From NCBI GenBank assembly GCA_026874595.1, contig CM049314.1, forward strand, positions 62,001 to 126,000: a stretch of DNA of 64,000 nt, written 5' to 3'. The notes under the pieces were generated by a model that saw only the letters and a list, made by a program, of their open reading frames with translations, was not told where the DNA came from and searched no databases. The translations under genes and the position numbers were made by a program. This stretch comes from Sipunculus nudus (Eukaryota; Annelida; Sipuncula; Golfingiida; Sipunculidae). This document shows positions 32,662 through 47,112 of the stretch, one piece after another (the stretch's first letter is position 1; each line of letters begins with the position of its first letter).

Positions 32662-34519
32662 ATGTTCTATGACCACTATTTCAGATTTGAGATCAGAACA
32701 ATTGATTTCTGCATAAACCACTATGACCAGATTTGATAAACTTTAAAGTGGTCTATATTTTTTTCTGAAGAAGTTGAGCTATATGCTTGGAGATGCCAGC
32801 CAGTGGGTGTGAATGGATTGCAATGAAACCCAAGCCAGGTGTTTGTGAAGAGTCTGGTGGAGATGAAGGGGGCCAAAACCTATTTGACTGTGTATAAGCA
32901 TAAACTGGCCTGAAATCAGGTTTCTGGGGGCATGAAATTTTTGTTTGTGGGAACAGGGTAATATTTTCTTGTTTCCCTGTATATACACCCTAAACTGGGC
33001 CTAATGACACCAAAACCAGGTTTGTGGGACCATCAGTACAGATTTGAGGGGGGAAAATGGATTTTATCTGTATATCACTATGTTCACTGTGTCCAGATTT
33101 GGAAATTCAAACTGGTCCTAATTTTTTTTCTGATGGAGTTGAGCCAAATGCTTTGAGATACCAGCCAGTGGGTGTAAATGGATTGCAATGATACCAAACC
33201 AGGTGTGTGTGTTGAGTTTTGTGGAGATGAGGGGGGCCAGAACCTATCTGACTGTGTATAAGCATAAACTGGCCTGAAATCAGGTTTCTGGGGGCTTGAA
33301 ATTCTTGTTTGTGTCAACAGGGTAATATTATCTTGTTTCCCTGTATATACACCTTGAATTGGGCCTAATGACACCTAAACCATGTTTTAGGGACCATCAT
33401 TACAGATTTGAGGGAAAAAAAAATGGATTTTCCCTGTATATCACTATGTTCACTGTGTCCAGATTTGGAAATTCAAACTGGCCCTAATTTTTTTTCTGAG
33501 GGAGTTGAGCCAAATGCTTGGTGATGCCAGCCAGTGGGTGTAAATGGATTGCAATGATACCCAAACCAGGAGTGTGTGTTGAGTTTTGTGGATATGAAGG
33601 GGGCCAGAACCTATTTGACTGTGTATAAGCATAAACTGGCCTGAAATCAGGTTTCTGGGGGCATGAAATTTTTGTTTGTGGGAACAGGGTAATATTATCT
33701 TGTTTCCCTGTATATACACCCTAAACTGGGTCTAATGACACCAAAACCAGGTTTGTGGGACCATCAGTACAGATTTGAGGGGGGAAAATGGATTTTCTCT
33801 GTATATCACTATGTTCACTGTGTCCAGATTTGGAAATTCAAACTGGCCCTAATTTTTTTCTGAGGGAGTTGAGCCAAATGCTTGGTGATGCCAGCCAGTG
33901 GGTGTAAATGGATTGCAATGATACCCAAACCAGGAGTGTGTGTTGAGTTTTGTGGGGATGAGGGGGGCCAGAACCTATTTGACTGTGTATAAGCATAAAC
34001 TGGCCTGAAATCAGGTTTCTGGGGGCATGAAATTTTTGTTTGTGGGAACAGGGTAATATTATCTTGTTTCCCTGTATATACACACTAAACTGGGCCTAAT
34101 GACACCAAAACCAGGTTTGTGGGACCATCAGTACAGATTTGAGGGGAAAAAATGGATTTTTTCTGTATATCACTATGTCCACTGTGTCCAGATTTGGAAA
34201 TTCAAACTGGCCCTAATTTTTTTTCTGAGAGATTTGAACCAAATGCTTTGAGATTCCAGCCAGTGGGTGTAAATGGATTGCAATGATAGCCAAACCAGGT
34301 GTGTGTGATGAGTCTGGTGGAGATGAGGTGGTCCAAAACACTATTTGCCTGTGTATAATAAGCCATATACTGTACTCAGCTGAAATCAGCTTTCTGGGGG
34401 CTTGAAATGTTTGCTGGTGGGAACAAGGTAAAATTATCTTGTTATCATGGATATACACCCTAAAATGGGTCTAAGAACACCAAATACATGCATGTTGGAC
34501 CATGAGTACAGATTTGAGG
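32662..34519 (+). repeat. Subrepeat array C, 5 copies (unit 6)
   Basis: It has the standard five subrepeats in the same type order. Confidence 0.85.
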
Positions 34520-34718
34520 TAACAAATTGTCTGTCTATAAATTAAAAAAAATAAAATATCAAACTGTTATAAACATGTATCAATATATTTAATAAAATCT
34601 CTTTTCATCCAATGAATTGCATCTTATTTTTTTATAAATAAACCATGATATTCAATTACATCCAGTAATAAAAAATAAAAATAAAATGAATAAAAGTTTT
34701 TTTGTTTTTGTTTTTTTT

Positions 34719-34731
34719 GGGGGGGGGGGGG
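34719..34731 (+). repeat. Poly-G tract, 13 G (unit 6)
   Basis: The T-run before it and the T-run after it are each shorter by one than in unit 1. Confidence 0.85.
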
Positions 34732-36265
34732 TTGTGTTTTTTTTGCAGTTAAATCCAGGCTTCTCTTTGGATCCCGGCGGTGGGCGAGTGTACAATGGAC
34801 ACCACACAACATTTGAAAGAACATTTTTTCTGCTGTTATTGGATGACCAAGTCTCTATGAATTTAAAAAAAAATATTTATTCCGTTATTCAAGATGACAG
34901 TGAAAATGACCCTATTTTTTCAATCATTCACCACTCTTTTCGAGCGTTCATCGAATAAGAAAGAGCCCGTCCCACCGCATTTCCTGCGAGGGTTCGTTTC
35001 TTCAGAGTCCAAACAATCCTACAGGGGCGGGGTTTAGTCCATCTCGTCTTAAATTTGTGTCCGGGGCACGGCAAACATTATGAAAGCGGACAAAAACTTT
35101 CATACGGCTGGTAAATGCGTTTATATGTAAACGCGGGGAATTCCCGGACAATTCACGGAGAGATTTTATATGCAATGATACTTTTAATTACACGTTAAAA
35201 TCATTTAAAATCTACCACTATATTACTCTAAAGACATTTATTCACTGTTAAATTACCGAAATAATAACCAGCGCAAACAATGTGGGACTGCCACTAACAC
35301 CAATCTGGATCACCAGCTAACATTGACTACCGATCTTACATCAGACGAAAACGCTAAACACTATATATTTTTTCAACAGTTTACTGTGCAAACCGTAACA
35401 AAACCATGCAGGATATCAAATTTACAGGTTCTTAAGGGAATATGATACAAAACATAAATTGTACCTTTGCTCACATTTAATAATATCATCATGATGAATT
35501 CTCCCCGAATTCTCCAGCTGTCCGCGTTATAGATGTATATGTATTTATTAATGACAAAAATTGACATACAATTTTATGGATACCCGTATAATTGCGGTTT
35601 TCTGGACCGTCCCAGCCCACAGGTAGGATAATATGGATTCCCGACAATATTCTAATGACCGTTCCCTGAGCTGGAACGGGCTAAGAAGGTCCCTGTCATT
35701 TTTTTTAATTGTCAATTCCCAGGTTTTTCGGATAAAAAAATGGCCCAATCCTTCATTCAATCTCCAGCCTCTTCTGGCGTTCCGGGTTTAAAAAAGAGCC
35801 CGTCCCATGCCTATTTCAGCTAGGACTGCAAACTCTGGGGTCAAAACAACTCAACTACGGCTTGGGATTACTACCTTTCCTCTTAAATTTCCATCGCGCC
35901 CGTGTCAAGTGTACCGTTTTATTCACAAACGTGCGGCAGGCGCCAAAAAATTTGACAGCACCCCCTCTCTCATCCCAGAATATATTTTTATATATGAAGT
36001 CCTAACCCACCACGGAACTAGGGCCTCAAATTTTTTTATCTTATTACTTACCACTTCAGACTCCTTAAAAGTCTCTCCTTTTTTAACCAAAGATTCCAAT
36101 TTTTAAAATATATTAAATTTCACATTACAGATAACCTACACCAAGGGGACATTACAGTTAATCCGTGATGGGCAGGACTTCTTGGAATTTTATAATTCCC
36201 GGACGCAGGCTGACCGACTGCCTTTTTTCTTCAAGGACAGCCCTAATTTAAGCCATCATCAGACT

Positions 36266-36765
36266 NNNNNNNNNNNNNNNNNNNNNNNNNNNNNNNNNNN
36301 NNNNNNNNNNNNNNNNNNNNNNNNNNNNNNNNNNNNNNNNNNNNNNNNNNNNNNNNNNNNNNNNNNNNNNNNNNNNNNNNNNNNNNNNNNNNNNNNNNNN
36401 NNNNNNNNNNNNNNNNNNNNNNNNNNNNNNNNNNNNNNNNNNNNNNNNNNNNNNNNNNNNNNNNNNNNNNNNNNNNNNNNNNNNNNNNNNNNNNNNNNNN
36501 NNNNNNNNNNNNNNNNNNNNNNNNNNNNNNNNNNNNNNNNNNNNNNNNNNNNNNNNNNNNNNNNNNNNNNNNNNNNNNNNNNNNNNNNNNNNNNNNNNNN
36601 NNNNNNNNNNNNNNNNNNNNNNNNNNNNNNNNNNNNNNNNNNNNNNNNNNNNNNNNNNNNNNNNNNNNNNNNNNNNNNNNNNNNNNNNNNNNNNNNNNNN
36701 NNNNNNNNNNNNNNNNNNNNNNNNNNNNNNNNNNNNNNNNNNNNNNNNNNNNNNNNNNNNNNNNN
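36266..36765. other. Assembly gap, exactly 500 N, at the inversion axis
   Basis: The left side is a forward unit in segment F. The right side is an inverted unit resuming just before its G-tract (CAAAAACAAAAAAAC is the complement of the T-run that precedes the Gs). Orientation changes across unsequenced DNA, so the join is not supported by sequence. The long N-containing open frames here are artefacts. Confidence 0.99.
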
Positions 36766-36956
36766 CAAAAACAAAAAAACTTTTATTCATTTTATTTTTA
36801 TTTTTTATTACTGGATGTAATTGAATATCATGGTTTATTTATAAAAAAATAAGATGCAATTCATTGGATGAAAAGAGATTTTATTAAATATATTGATACA
36901 TGTTTATAACAGTTTGATATTTTATTTTTTTTAATTTATAGACAGACAATTTGTTA

Positions 36957-39181
36957 CCTCAAATCTGTACTCATGGTCCAACATGCATGTATTTGGTGTT
37001 CTTAGACCCATTTTAGGGTGTATATCCATGATAACAAGATAATTTTACCTTGTTCCCACCAGCAAACATTTCAAGCCCCCAGAAAGCTGATTTCAGCTGA
37101 GTACAGTATATGGCTTATTATACACAGGCAAATAGTGTTTTGGACCACCTCATCTCCACCAGACTCATCACACACACCTGGTTTGGCTATCATTGCAATC
37201 CATTTACACCCACTGGCTGGAATCTCAAAGCATTTGGTTCAAATCTCTCAGAAAAAAAATTAGGGCCAGTTTGAATTTCCAAATCTGGACACAGTGGACA
37301 TAGTGATATACAGAAAAAATCCATTTTTTCCCCTCAAATCTGTACTGATGGTCCCACAAACCTGGTTTTGGTGTCATTAGGCCCAGTTTAGTGTGTATAT
37401 ACAGGGAAACAAGATAATATTACCCTGTTCCCACAAACAAAAATTTCATGCCCCCAGAAACCTGATTTCAGGCCAGTTTATGCTTATACACAGTCAAATA
37501 GGTTCTGGCCCCCCTCATCCCCACAAAACTCAACACACACTCCTGGTTTGGGTATCATTGCAATCCATTTACACCCACTGGCTGGCATCACCAAGCATTT
37601 GGCTCAACTCCCTCAGAAAAAAATTAGGGCCAGTTTGAATTTCCAAATCTGGACACAGTGGACATAGTGATATACAGAAAAAATCCATTTTTTTCCCCTC
37701 AAATCTGTACTGATGGTCCCACAAACCTGGTTTTGGTGTCATTAGGCCCAGTTTAGTGTGTATATACAGGGAAACAAGATAATATTACCCTGTTCCCACA
37801 AACAAAAATTTCATGCCCCCAGAAACCTGATTTCAGGCCAGTTTATGCTTATACACAGTCAAATAGGTTCTGGCCCCCCTCATCCCCACAAAACTCAACA
37901 CACACTCCTGGTTTGGGTATCATTGCAATCCATTTACACCCACTGGCTGGCATCACCAAGCATTTGGCTCAACTCCCTCAGAAAAAAATTAGGGCCAGTT
38001 TGAATTTCCAAATCTGGACACAGTGAACATAGTGATATACAGAGAAAATCCATTTTCCCCCCCTCAAATCTGTACTGATGGTCCCACAAACCTGGTTTTG
38101 GTGTCATTAGACCCAGTTTAGGGTGTATATACAGGGAAACAAGATAATATTACCCTGTTCCCACAAACAAAAATTTCATGCCCCCAGAAACCTGATTTCA
38201 GGCCAGTTTATGCTTATACACAGTCAAATAGGTTCTGGCCCCCTTCATATCCACAAAACTCAACACACACTCCTGGTTTGGGTATCATTGCAATCCATTT
38301 ACACCCACTGGCTGGCATCACCAAGCATTTGGCTCAACTCCCTCAGAAAAAAAATTAGGGCCAGTTTGAATTTCCAAATCTGGACACAGTGAACATAGTG
38401 ATATACAGGGAAAATCCATTTTTTTTTCCCTCAAATCTGTAATGATGGTCCCTAAAACATGGTTTAGGTGTCATTAGGCCCAATTCAAGGTGTATATACA
38501 GGGAAACAAGATAATATTACCCTGTTGACACAAACAAGAATTTCAAGCCCCCAGAAACCTGATTTCAGGCCAGTTTATGCTTATACACAGTCAGATAGGT
38601 TCTGGCCCCCCTCATCTCCACAAAACTCAACACACACACCTGGTTTGGTATCATTGCAATCCATTTACACCCACTGGCTGGTATCTCAAAGCATTTGGCT
38701 CAACTCCATCAGAAAAAAAATTAGGACCAGTTTGAATTTCCAAATCTGGACACAGTGAACATAGTGATATACAGATAAAATCCATTTTCCCCCCCTCAAA
38801 TCTGTACTGATGGTCCCACAAACCTGGTTTTGGTGTCATTAGGCCCAGTTTAGGGTGTATATACAGGGAAACAAGAAAATATTACCCTGTTCCCACAAAC
38901 AAAAATTTCATGCCCCCAGAAACCTGATTTCAGGCCAGTTTATGCTTATACACAGTCAAATAGGTTTTGGCCCCCTTCATCTCCACCAGACTCTTCACAA
39001 ACACCTGGCTTGGGTTTCATTGCAATCCATTCACACCCACTGGCTGGCATCTCCAAGCATATAGCTCAACTTCTTCAGAAAAAAATATAGACCACTTTAA
39101 AGTTTATCAAATCTGGTCATAGTGGTTTATGCAGAAATCAATTGTTCTGATCTCAAATCTGAAATAGTGGTCATAGAACAT
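36957..39181 (-). repeat. Subrepeat array C, 6 copies (unit 7)
   Basis: It has one more ~365-bp subrepeat than the forward units. The type whose minus-strand flank reads CAGTTTAGTGTG occurs twice, near 37393 and 37758. Confidence 0.85.
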
Positions 39182-39514
39182 TGGTTGGTTCTTGTATGAT
39201 TTTATTCAATTTACAATCAATTTGCAGGAAAACCTGGCATTTTATTTTACTTCAATACACCAACAATAAACAATCTAAGGACAAGTGAACAGGCTACCAT
39301 ACATATCTTAGGGAAAGGAAAACAGCAAAGGTTGTTTACATTGAGGACACATGGCAACCAGGTGGTTGGCGCTGGTCTGTGAAGCTTACGAAGCAGCAAT
39401 CAAAGGAAGACGATAACAACACAATAGAAGTCTTCTTCATGGGCCATCGCACACCCATAGAACACGGCTCCAACTGTCAAGTGTAATGCTCCTGCCGACA
39501 TTTACTATCACATA

Positions 39515-40888
39515 CTGCCGCCACTTATGGTCACGGCAATAGGATGTACTTTTTTATTTGAAGAAAAAACGATCCCAGATTTGACGAAACTTACAATATA
39601 AACATATTAATGTGACCGAGAGTGTTAGACGCTATCGAATGCTGAAAACTAAAGGTCTTCAGCATTAAAATAACAGAATTATAGGCGTATCTTTGAATGG
39701 TCCCATGTTCTCGTTTGACAAGAAATGATGCGAGATATGACGAGATATTCAATTTTGTCACTTCAAACTAGTCAAGTGAATCTTGAACAATAGAAAAATA
39801 AAATCTCTGGCATTCAAATGACAGAGATATAGACATTTGTTCGAATTCTCGAATATTCTCGTTTGGCGGGAGATGGTACGAGATGTGGCGAGATATAAGT
39901 TATTATCTTGTTAAGCTCCCAAAACGCAACAAAATGCTGAAAACTACTCCTCTTTAGCCGAAAAGGTGACCAAGTTATATGCATTTCTGTGAAATCTCGT
40001 AATTTCTCGTTTGACGGAAAACAGAGCGAGATTCTACGAGACTTGCAATTAACTGCATTAGTGGCAAGGGAATGCTACCTCATGCAGAAAACTAGACACT
40101 TGTAGTATAAATATTAACAGAGATAGAAGCAAAAAAGTTATTATTTTCAGATTGCCAAGTTTTACCCCAAAATTTGGTTACCATGGTAACAGCAGCGCAA
40201 AGCTACATGTACGCAGGAATAAGCCGACGATCCTAGTTTCAGATAAGACAGTAAACATTGTGCCACGTTTAATATTTTTTTTTGGTATTGCAGAAAAATG
40301 GTAAGTTGCAGTGTTTCCAGTACCACGCCCCCTGGTGGCTAATTTCAAAAAATGAAAAAACAAGTTCGAGATAATACAGAAAAACAGAAAATATGTCACT
40401 TTTAGAACATTAGCTGTAAAACTGCCAACTCTAAATCGTTTTTAATGAAATCTCGAAAAGTCTCATTTGACGACAAATGGCACGAGATTTTGCGAGACTC
40501 CCGTTAATTTTCCATAGAGCATATTAAATGCTACACAATGCAAAAAACTAGACCTCTCTAACTTAAAAAATGAAAAATTTTGAGTGAAATTTTCGAATTT
40601 TCTGATTTTCCCCCAAAAATACGTTACGATGGTAACAATCGACCAGAAAAATTTGCTAGCACTTGGAAAGCTAACATTAAGAGGAATAAAATGAGCTACA
40701 GATTATGCGGCTACGATTATTATTGACAAAGATATGAAGAAAGTAAAAATGTTAGTTTTTTTGGTGACCTTGACCTTGACCTTTGACCGATCATGACCAA
40801 AAACAATAGGCTCCGAGGAGAACCAATCTTACACCTAATGCATAAGTTTCAGAGCGATTGCTTAAAAACTGTGGCCTGTAGAGCGTGT
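39515..40888 (-). mobile_element. Element body A of unit 7
   Basis: This is the reverse complement of the forward body, including the same hybrid junction around 40770-40834. Confidence 0.6.
40177..40338 (-). promoter_or_regulatory. CTCF-like core and palindromic X-box, unit 7
   Basis: The core on the minus strand is at 40323-40338 and the X-box at 40177-40190. The core faces the forward-arm sites across the axis (convergent). Confidence 0.4.
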
Positions 40889-41118
40889 ACATACAGACAA
40901 ATAAACAGACAGACAGACAGACAGACAAACTAGACGACCTGAGGTCGAACGCTTGCCGGAAGTGACCGGAAATAAGACAGCGAAATAGATGGACAGTTAC
41001 TAGGCAGACAGACAGGGAACATTTGGATCTGATCAAATGAAAAACCTCTATCATGGGGAAAACAGTAGCACATATGAATAAGGTCTTGCTGATTTTCAAA
41101 AGTCAAAGAGGAGTAGAC

Positions 41119-41150
<32 letters not shown>

Positions 41151-42972
41151 GGATAGAGAGACATTAATAGTGTTGTTATTAGTAGCCATCCTACACAGGA
41201 TAATCCATTTTTGGACAGAAATAAAAATAAAGGAAGTCCAACTGAATCCTTGGCAGTTCTCCTATTCTTGAGTGCTGGAAATAAGAAAAGCACTGAAAAT
41301 GAAACTTGAAGAGTTGAACGTCCAGAATGCCGAAATGCAAGCGAAGCCGCGTTCGTGTTAGACAGAGACCCGACCTCTGGGTAAGGGAGACGTGACCTTT
41401 CATTCCTGGACAAATAGGTCGGCCTGAGGACATCTTCAAGTCTGATGATGGCTTAAATTAGGGCTGTCCTTGAAGAAAAAAGGCAGTCGGTCAGCCTGCG
41501 TCCGGGAATTATAAAATTCCAAGAAGTCCTGCCCATCACGGATTAACTGTAATGTCCCCTTGGTGTAGGTTATCTGTAATGTGAAATTTAATATATTTTA
41601 AAAATTGGAATCTTTGGTTAAAAAAGGAGAGACTTTTAAGGAGTCTGAAGTGGTAAGTAATAAGATAAAAAAATTTGAGGCCCTAGTTCCGTGGTGGGTT
41701 AGGACTTCATATATAAAAATATATTCTGGGATGAGAGAGGGGTGCTGTCAAATTTTTTGGCGCCTGCCGCACGTTTGTGAATAAAACGGTACACTTGACA
41801 CGGGCGCGATGGAAATTTAAGAGGAAAGGTAGTAATCCCAAGCCGTAGTTGAGTTGTTTTGACCCCAGAGTTTGCAGTCCTAGCTGAAATAGGCATGGGA
41901 CGGGCTCTTTTTTAAACCCGGAACGCCAGAAGAGGCTGGAGATTGAATGAAGGATTGGGCCATTTTTTTATCCGAAAAACCTGGGAATTGACAATTAAAA
42001 AAAATGACAGGGACCTTCTTAGCCCGTTCCAGCTCAGGGAACGGTCATTAGAATATTGTCGGGAATCCATATTATCCTACCTGTGGGCTGGGACGGTCCA
42101 GAAAACCGCAATTATACGGGTATCCATAAAATTGTATGTCAATTTTTGTCATTAATAAATACATATACATCTATAACGCGGACAGCTGGAGAATTCGGGG
42201 AGAATTCATCATGATGATATTATTAAATGTGAGCAAAGGTACAATTTATGTTTTGTATCATATTCCCTTAAGAACCTGTAAATTTGATATCCTGCATGGT
42301 TTTGTTACGGTTTGCACAGTAAACTGTTGAAAAAATATATAGTGTTTAGCGTTTTCGTCTGATGTAAGATCGGTAGTCAATGTTAGCTGGTGATCCAGAT
42401 TGGTGTTAGTGGCAGTCCCACATTGTTTGCGCTGGTTATTATTTCGGTAATTTAACAGTGAATAAATGTCTTTAGAGTAATATAGTGGTAGATTTTAAAT
42501 GATTTTAACGTGTAATTAAAAGTATCATTGCATATAAAATCTCTCCGTGAATTGTCCGGGAATTCCCCGCGTTTACATATAAACGCATTTACCAGCCGTA
42601 TGAAAGTTTTTGTCCGCTTTCATAATGTTTGCCGTGCCCCGGACACAAATTTAAGACGAGATGGACTAAACCCCGCCCCTGTAGGATTGTTTGGACTCTG
42701 AAGAAACGAACCCTCGCAGGAAATGCGGTGGGACGGGCTCTTTCTTATTCGATGAACGCTCGAAAAGAGTGGTGAATGATTGAAAAAATAGGGTCATTTT
42801 CACTGTCATCTTGAATAACGGAATAAATATTTTTTTTTAAATTCATAGAGACTTGGTCATCCAATAACAGCAGAAAAAATGTTCTTTCAAATGTTGTGTG
42901 GTGTCCATTGTACACTCGCCCACCGCCGGGATCCAAAGAGAAGCCTGGATTTAACTGCAAAAAAAACACAAA

Positions 42973-42984
42973 CCCCCCCCCCCC
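42973..42984 (-). repeat. Poly-G tract, 12 G on the minus strand (unit 8)
   Basis: This is the shortest version of the tract in the window. Confidence 0.85.
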
Positions 42985-43183
42985 AAAAAAAACAAAAACA
43001 AAAAAACTTTTATTCATTTTATTTTTATTTTTTATTACTGGATGTAATTGAATATCATGGTTTATTTATAAAAAAATAAGATGCAATTCATTGGATGAAA
43101 AGAGATTTTATTAAATATATTGATACATGTTTATAACAGTTTGATATTTTATTTTTTTTAATTTATAGACAGACAATTTGTTA

Positions 43184-45405
43184 CCTCAAATCTGTACTCA
43201 TGGTCCAACATGCATGTATTTGGTGTTCTTAGACCCATTTTAGGGTGTATATCCATGATAACAAGATAATTTTACCTTGTTCCCACCAGCAAACATTTCA
43301 AGCCCCCAGAAAGCTGATTTCAGCTGAGTACAGTATATGGCTTATTATACACAGGCAAATAGTGTTTTGGACCACCTCATCTCCACCAGACTCATCACAC
43401 ACACCTGGTTTGGCTATCATTGCAATCCATTTACACCCACTGGCTGGAATCTCAAAGCATTTGGTTCAAATCTCTCAGAAAAAAAATTAGGGCCAGTTTG
43501 AATTTCCAAATCTGGACACAGTGGACATAGTGATATACAGAAAAAATCCATTTTTTCCCCTCAAATCTGTACTGATGGTCCCACAAACCTGGTTTTGGTG
43601 TCATTAGGCCCAGTTTAGTGTGTATATACAGGGAAACAAGATAATATTACCCTGTTCCCACAAACAAAAATTTCATGCCCCCAGAAACCTGATTTCAGGC
43701 CAGTTTATGCTTATACACAGTCAAATAGGTTCTGGCCCCCCTCATCCCCACAAAACTCAACACACACTCCTGGTTTGGGTATCATTGCAATCCATTTACA
43801 CCCACTGGCTGGCATCACCAAGCATTTGGCTCAACTCCCTCAGAAAAAAATTAGGGCCAGTTTGAATTTCCAAATCTGGACACAGTGGACATAGTGATAT
43901 ACAGAAAAAATCCATTTTTTCCCCTCAAATCTGTACTGATGGTCCCACAAACCTGGTTTTGGTGTCATTAGGCCCAGTTTAGTGTGTATATACAGGGAAA
44001 CAAGATAATATTACCCTGTTCCCACAAACAAAAATTTCATGCCCCCAGAAACCTGATTTCAGGCCAGTTTATGCTTATACACAGTCAAATAGGTTCTGGC
44101 CCCCCTCATCCCCACAAAACTCAACACACACTCCTGGTTTGGGTATCATTGCAATCCATTTACACCCACTGGCTGGCATCACCAAGCATTTGGCTCAACT
44201 CCCTCAGAAAAAAATTAGGGCCAGTTTGAATTTCCAAATCTGGACACAGTGAACATAGTGATATACAGAGAAAATCCATTTTCCCCCCTCAAATCTGTAC
44301 TGATGGTCCCACAAACCTGGTTTTGGTGTCATTAGACCCAGTTTAGGGTGTATATACAGGGAAACAAGATAATATTACCCTGTTCCCACAAACAAAAATT
44401 TCATGCCCCCAGAAACCTGATTTCAGGCCAGTTTATGCTTATACACAGTCAAATAGGTTCTGGCCCCCTTCATATCCACAAAACTCAACACACACTCCTG
44501 GTTTGGGTATCATTGCAATCCATTTACACCCACTGGCTGGCATCACCAAGCATTTGGCTCAACTCCCTCAGAAAAAAAATTAGGGCCAGTTTGAATTTCC
44601 AAATCTGGACACAGTGAACATAGTGATATACAGGGAAAATCCATTTTTTTTTCCCTCAAATCTGTAATGATGGTCCCTAAAACATGGTTTAGGTGTCATT
44701 AGGCCCAATTCAAGGTGTATATACAGGGAAACAAGATAATATTACCCTGTTGACACAAACAAGAATTTCAAGCCCCCAGAAACCTGATTTCAGGCCAGTT
44801 TATGCTTATACACAGTCAGATAGGTTCTGGCCCCCCTCATCTCCACAAAACTCAACACACACACCTGGTTTGGTATCATTGCAATCCATTTACACCCACT
44901 GGCTGGTATCTCAAAGCATTTGGCTCAACTCCATCAGAAAAAAAATTAGGACCAGTTTGAATTTCCAAATCTGGACACAGTGAACATAGTGATATACAGA
45001 TAAAATCCATTTTCCCCCCTCAAATCTGTACTGATGGTCCCACAAACCTGGTTTTGGTGTCATTAGGCCCAGTTTAGGGTGTATATACAGGGAAACAAGA
45101 AAATATTACCCTGTTCCCACAAACAAAAATTTCATGCCCCCAGAAACCTGATTTCAGGCCAGTTTATGCTTATACACAGTCAAATAGGTTTTGGCCCCCT
45201 TCATCTCCACCAGACTCTTCACAAACACCTGGCTTGGGTTTCATTGCAATCCATTCACACCCACTGGCTGGCATCTCCAAGCATATAGCTCAACTTCTTC
45301 AGAAAAAAATATAGACCACTTTAAAGTTTATCAAATCTGGTCATAGTGGTTTATGCAGAAATCAATTGTTCTGATCTCAAATCTGAAATAGTGGTCATAG
45401 AACAT
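43184..45405 (-). repeat. Subrepeat array C, 6 copies (unit 8)
   Basis: The same subrepeat type is doubled as in unit 7, near 43620 and 43984, exactly 364 bp apart. Confidence 0.85.
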
Positions 45406-45738
45406 TGGTTGGTTCTTGTATGATTTTATTCAATTTACAATCAATTTGCAGGAAAACCTGGCATTTTATTTTACTTCAATACACCAACAATAAACAATCT
45501 AAGGACAAGTGAACAGGCTACCATACATATCTTAGGGAAAGGAAAACAGCAAAGGTTGTTTACATTGAGGACACATGGCAACCAGGTGGTTGGCGCTGGT
45601 CTGTGAAGCTTACGAAGCAGCAATCAAAGGAAGACGATAACAACACAATAGAAGTCTTCTTCATGGGCCATCGCACACCCATAGAACACGGCTCCAACTG
45701 TCAAGTGTAATGCTCCTGCCGACATTTACTATCACATA

Positions 45739-47112
45739 CTGCCGCCACTTATGGTCACGGCAATAGGATGTACTTTTTTATTTGAAGAAAAAACGATCCC
45801 AGATTTGACGAAACTTACAATATAAACATATTAATGTGACCGAGAGTGTTAGACGCTATCGAATGCTGAAAACTAAAGGTCTTCAGCATTAAAATAACAG
45901 AATTATAGGCGTATCTTTGAATGGTCCCATGTTCTCGTTTGACAAGAAATGATGCGAGATATGACGAGATATTCAATTTTGTCACTTCAAACTAGTCAAG
46001 TGAATCTTGAACAATAGAAAAATAAAATCTCTGGCATTCAAATGACAGAGATATAGACATTTGTTCGAATTCTCGAATATTCTCGTTTGGCGGGAGATGG
46101 TACGAGATGTGGCGAGATATAAGTTATTATCTTGTTAAGCTCCCAAAACGCAACAAAATGCTGAAAACTACTCCTCTTTAGCCGAAAAGGTGACCAAGTT
46201 ATATGCATTTCTGTGAAATCTCGTAATTTCTCGTTTGACGGAAAACAGAGCGAGATTCTACGAGACTTGCAATTAACTGCATTAGTGGCAAGGGAATGCT
46301 ACCTCATGCAGAAAACTAGACACTTGTAGTATAAATATTAACAGAGATAGAAGCAAAAAAGTTATTATTTTCAGATTGCCAAGTTTTACCCCAAAATTTG
46401 GTTACCATGGTAACAGCAGCGCAAAGCTACATGTACGCAGGAATAAGCCGACGATCCTAGTTTCAGATAAGACAGTAAACATTGTGCCACGTTTAATATT
46501 TTTTTTTGGTATTGCAGAAAAATGGTAAGTTGCAGTGTTTCCAGTACCACGCCCCCTGGTGGCTAATTTCAAAAAATGAAAAAACAAGTTCGAGATAATA
46601 CAGAAAAACAGAAAATATGTCACTTTTAGAACATTAGCTGTAAAACTGCCAACTCTAAATCGTTTTTAATGAAATCTCGAAAAGTCTCATTTGACGACAA
46701 ATGGCACGAGATTTTGCGAGACTCCCGTTAATTTTCCATAGAGCATATTAAATGCTACACAATGCAAAAAACTAGACCTCTCTAACTTAAAAAATGAAAA
46801 ATTTTGAGTGAAATTTTCGAATTTTCTGATTTTCCCCCAAAAATACGTTACGATGGTAACAATCGACCAGAAAAATTTGCTAGCACTTGGAAAGCTAACA
46901 TTAAGAGGAATAAAATGAGCTACAGATTATGCGGCTACGATTATTATTGACAAAGATATGAAGAAAGTAAAAATGTTAGTTTTTTTGGTGACCTTGACCT
47001 TGACCTTTGACCGATCATGACCAAAAACAATAGGCTCCGAGGAGAACCAATCTTACACCTAATGCATAAGTTTCAGAGCGATTGCTTAAAAACTGTGGCC
47101 TGTAGAGCGTGT
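45739..47112 (-). mobile_element. Element body A of unit 8
   Basis: This is the reverse complement of the standard body. Confidence 0.6.
46401..46562 (-). promoter_or_regulatory. CTCF-like core and palindromic X-box, unit 8
   Basis: The core is at 46547-46562 (minus) and the X-box at 46401-46414. Confidence 0.4.

Larger units (their letters stand above)
31009..36265 (+). repeat. Macrosatellite unit 6, partial (3' end in gap)
   Basis: Segments A-E and the start of F are present. The copy stops at CATCATCAGACT, equivalent to about 6600 in unit 1. C runs 32662-34519 and the G-tract 34719-34731. One extra C near 35963 (ACCCCCTCTC) distinguishes this copy and extends an accidental frame there to 99 residues. 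Confidence 0.9.
36766..40834 (-). repeat. Macrosatellite unit 7, partial, inverted
   Basis: This copy is on the minus strand and contains A (39515-40888, crossing the junction), B, C with six subrepeats (36957-39181) and the AT-rich part of D up to the G-tract, where the contig breaks. Confidence 0.9.
40835..47058 (-). repeat. Macrosatellite unit 8, complete, inverted, 6,224 bp
   Basis: All segments are present in reverse. It is longer than the forward units by one ~364-bp subrepeat. C runs 43184-45405 and the C-tract (complement of the G-tract) 42973-42984. Confidence 0.9.

Noticed and set aside
36182-36820. Open frames of 171-212 residues across the second gap
   Set aside because: They are mostly N and join two contigs of opposite orientation.
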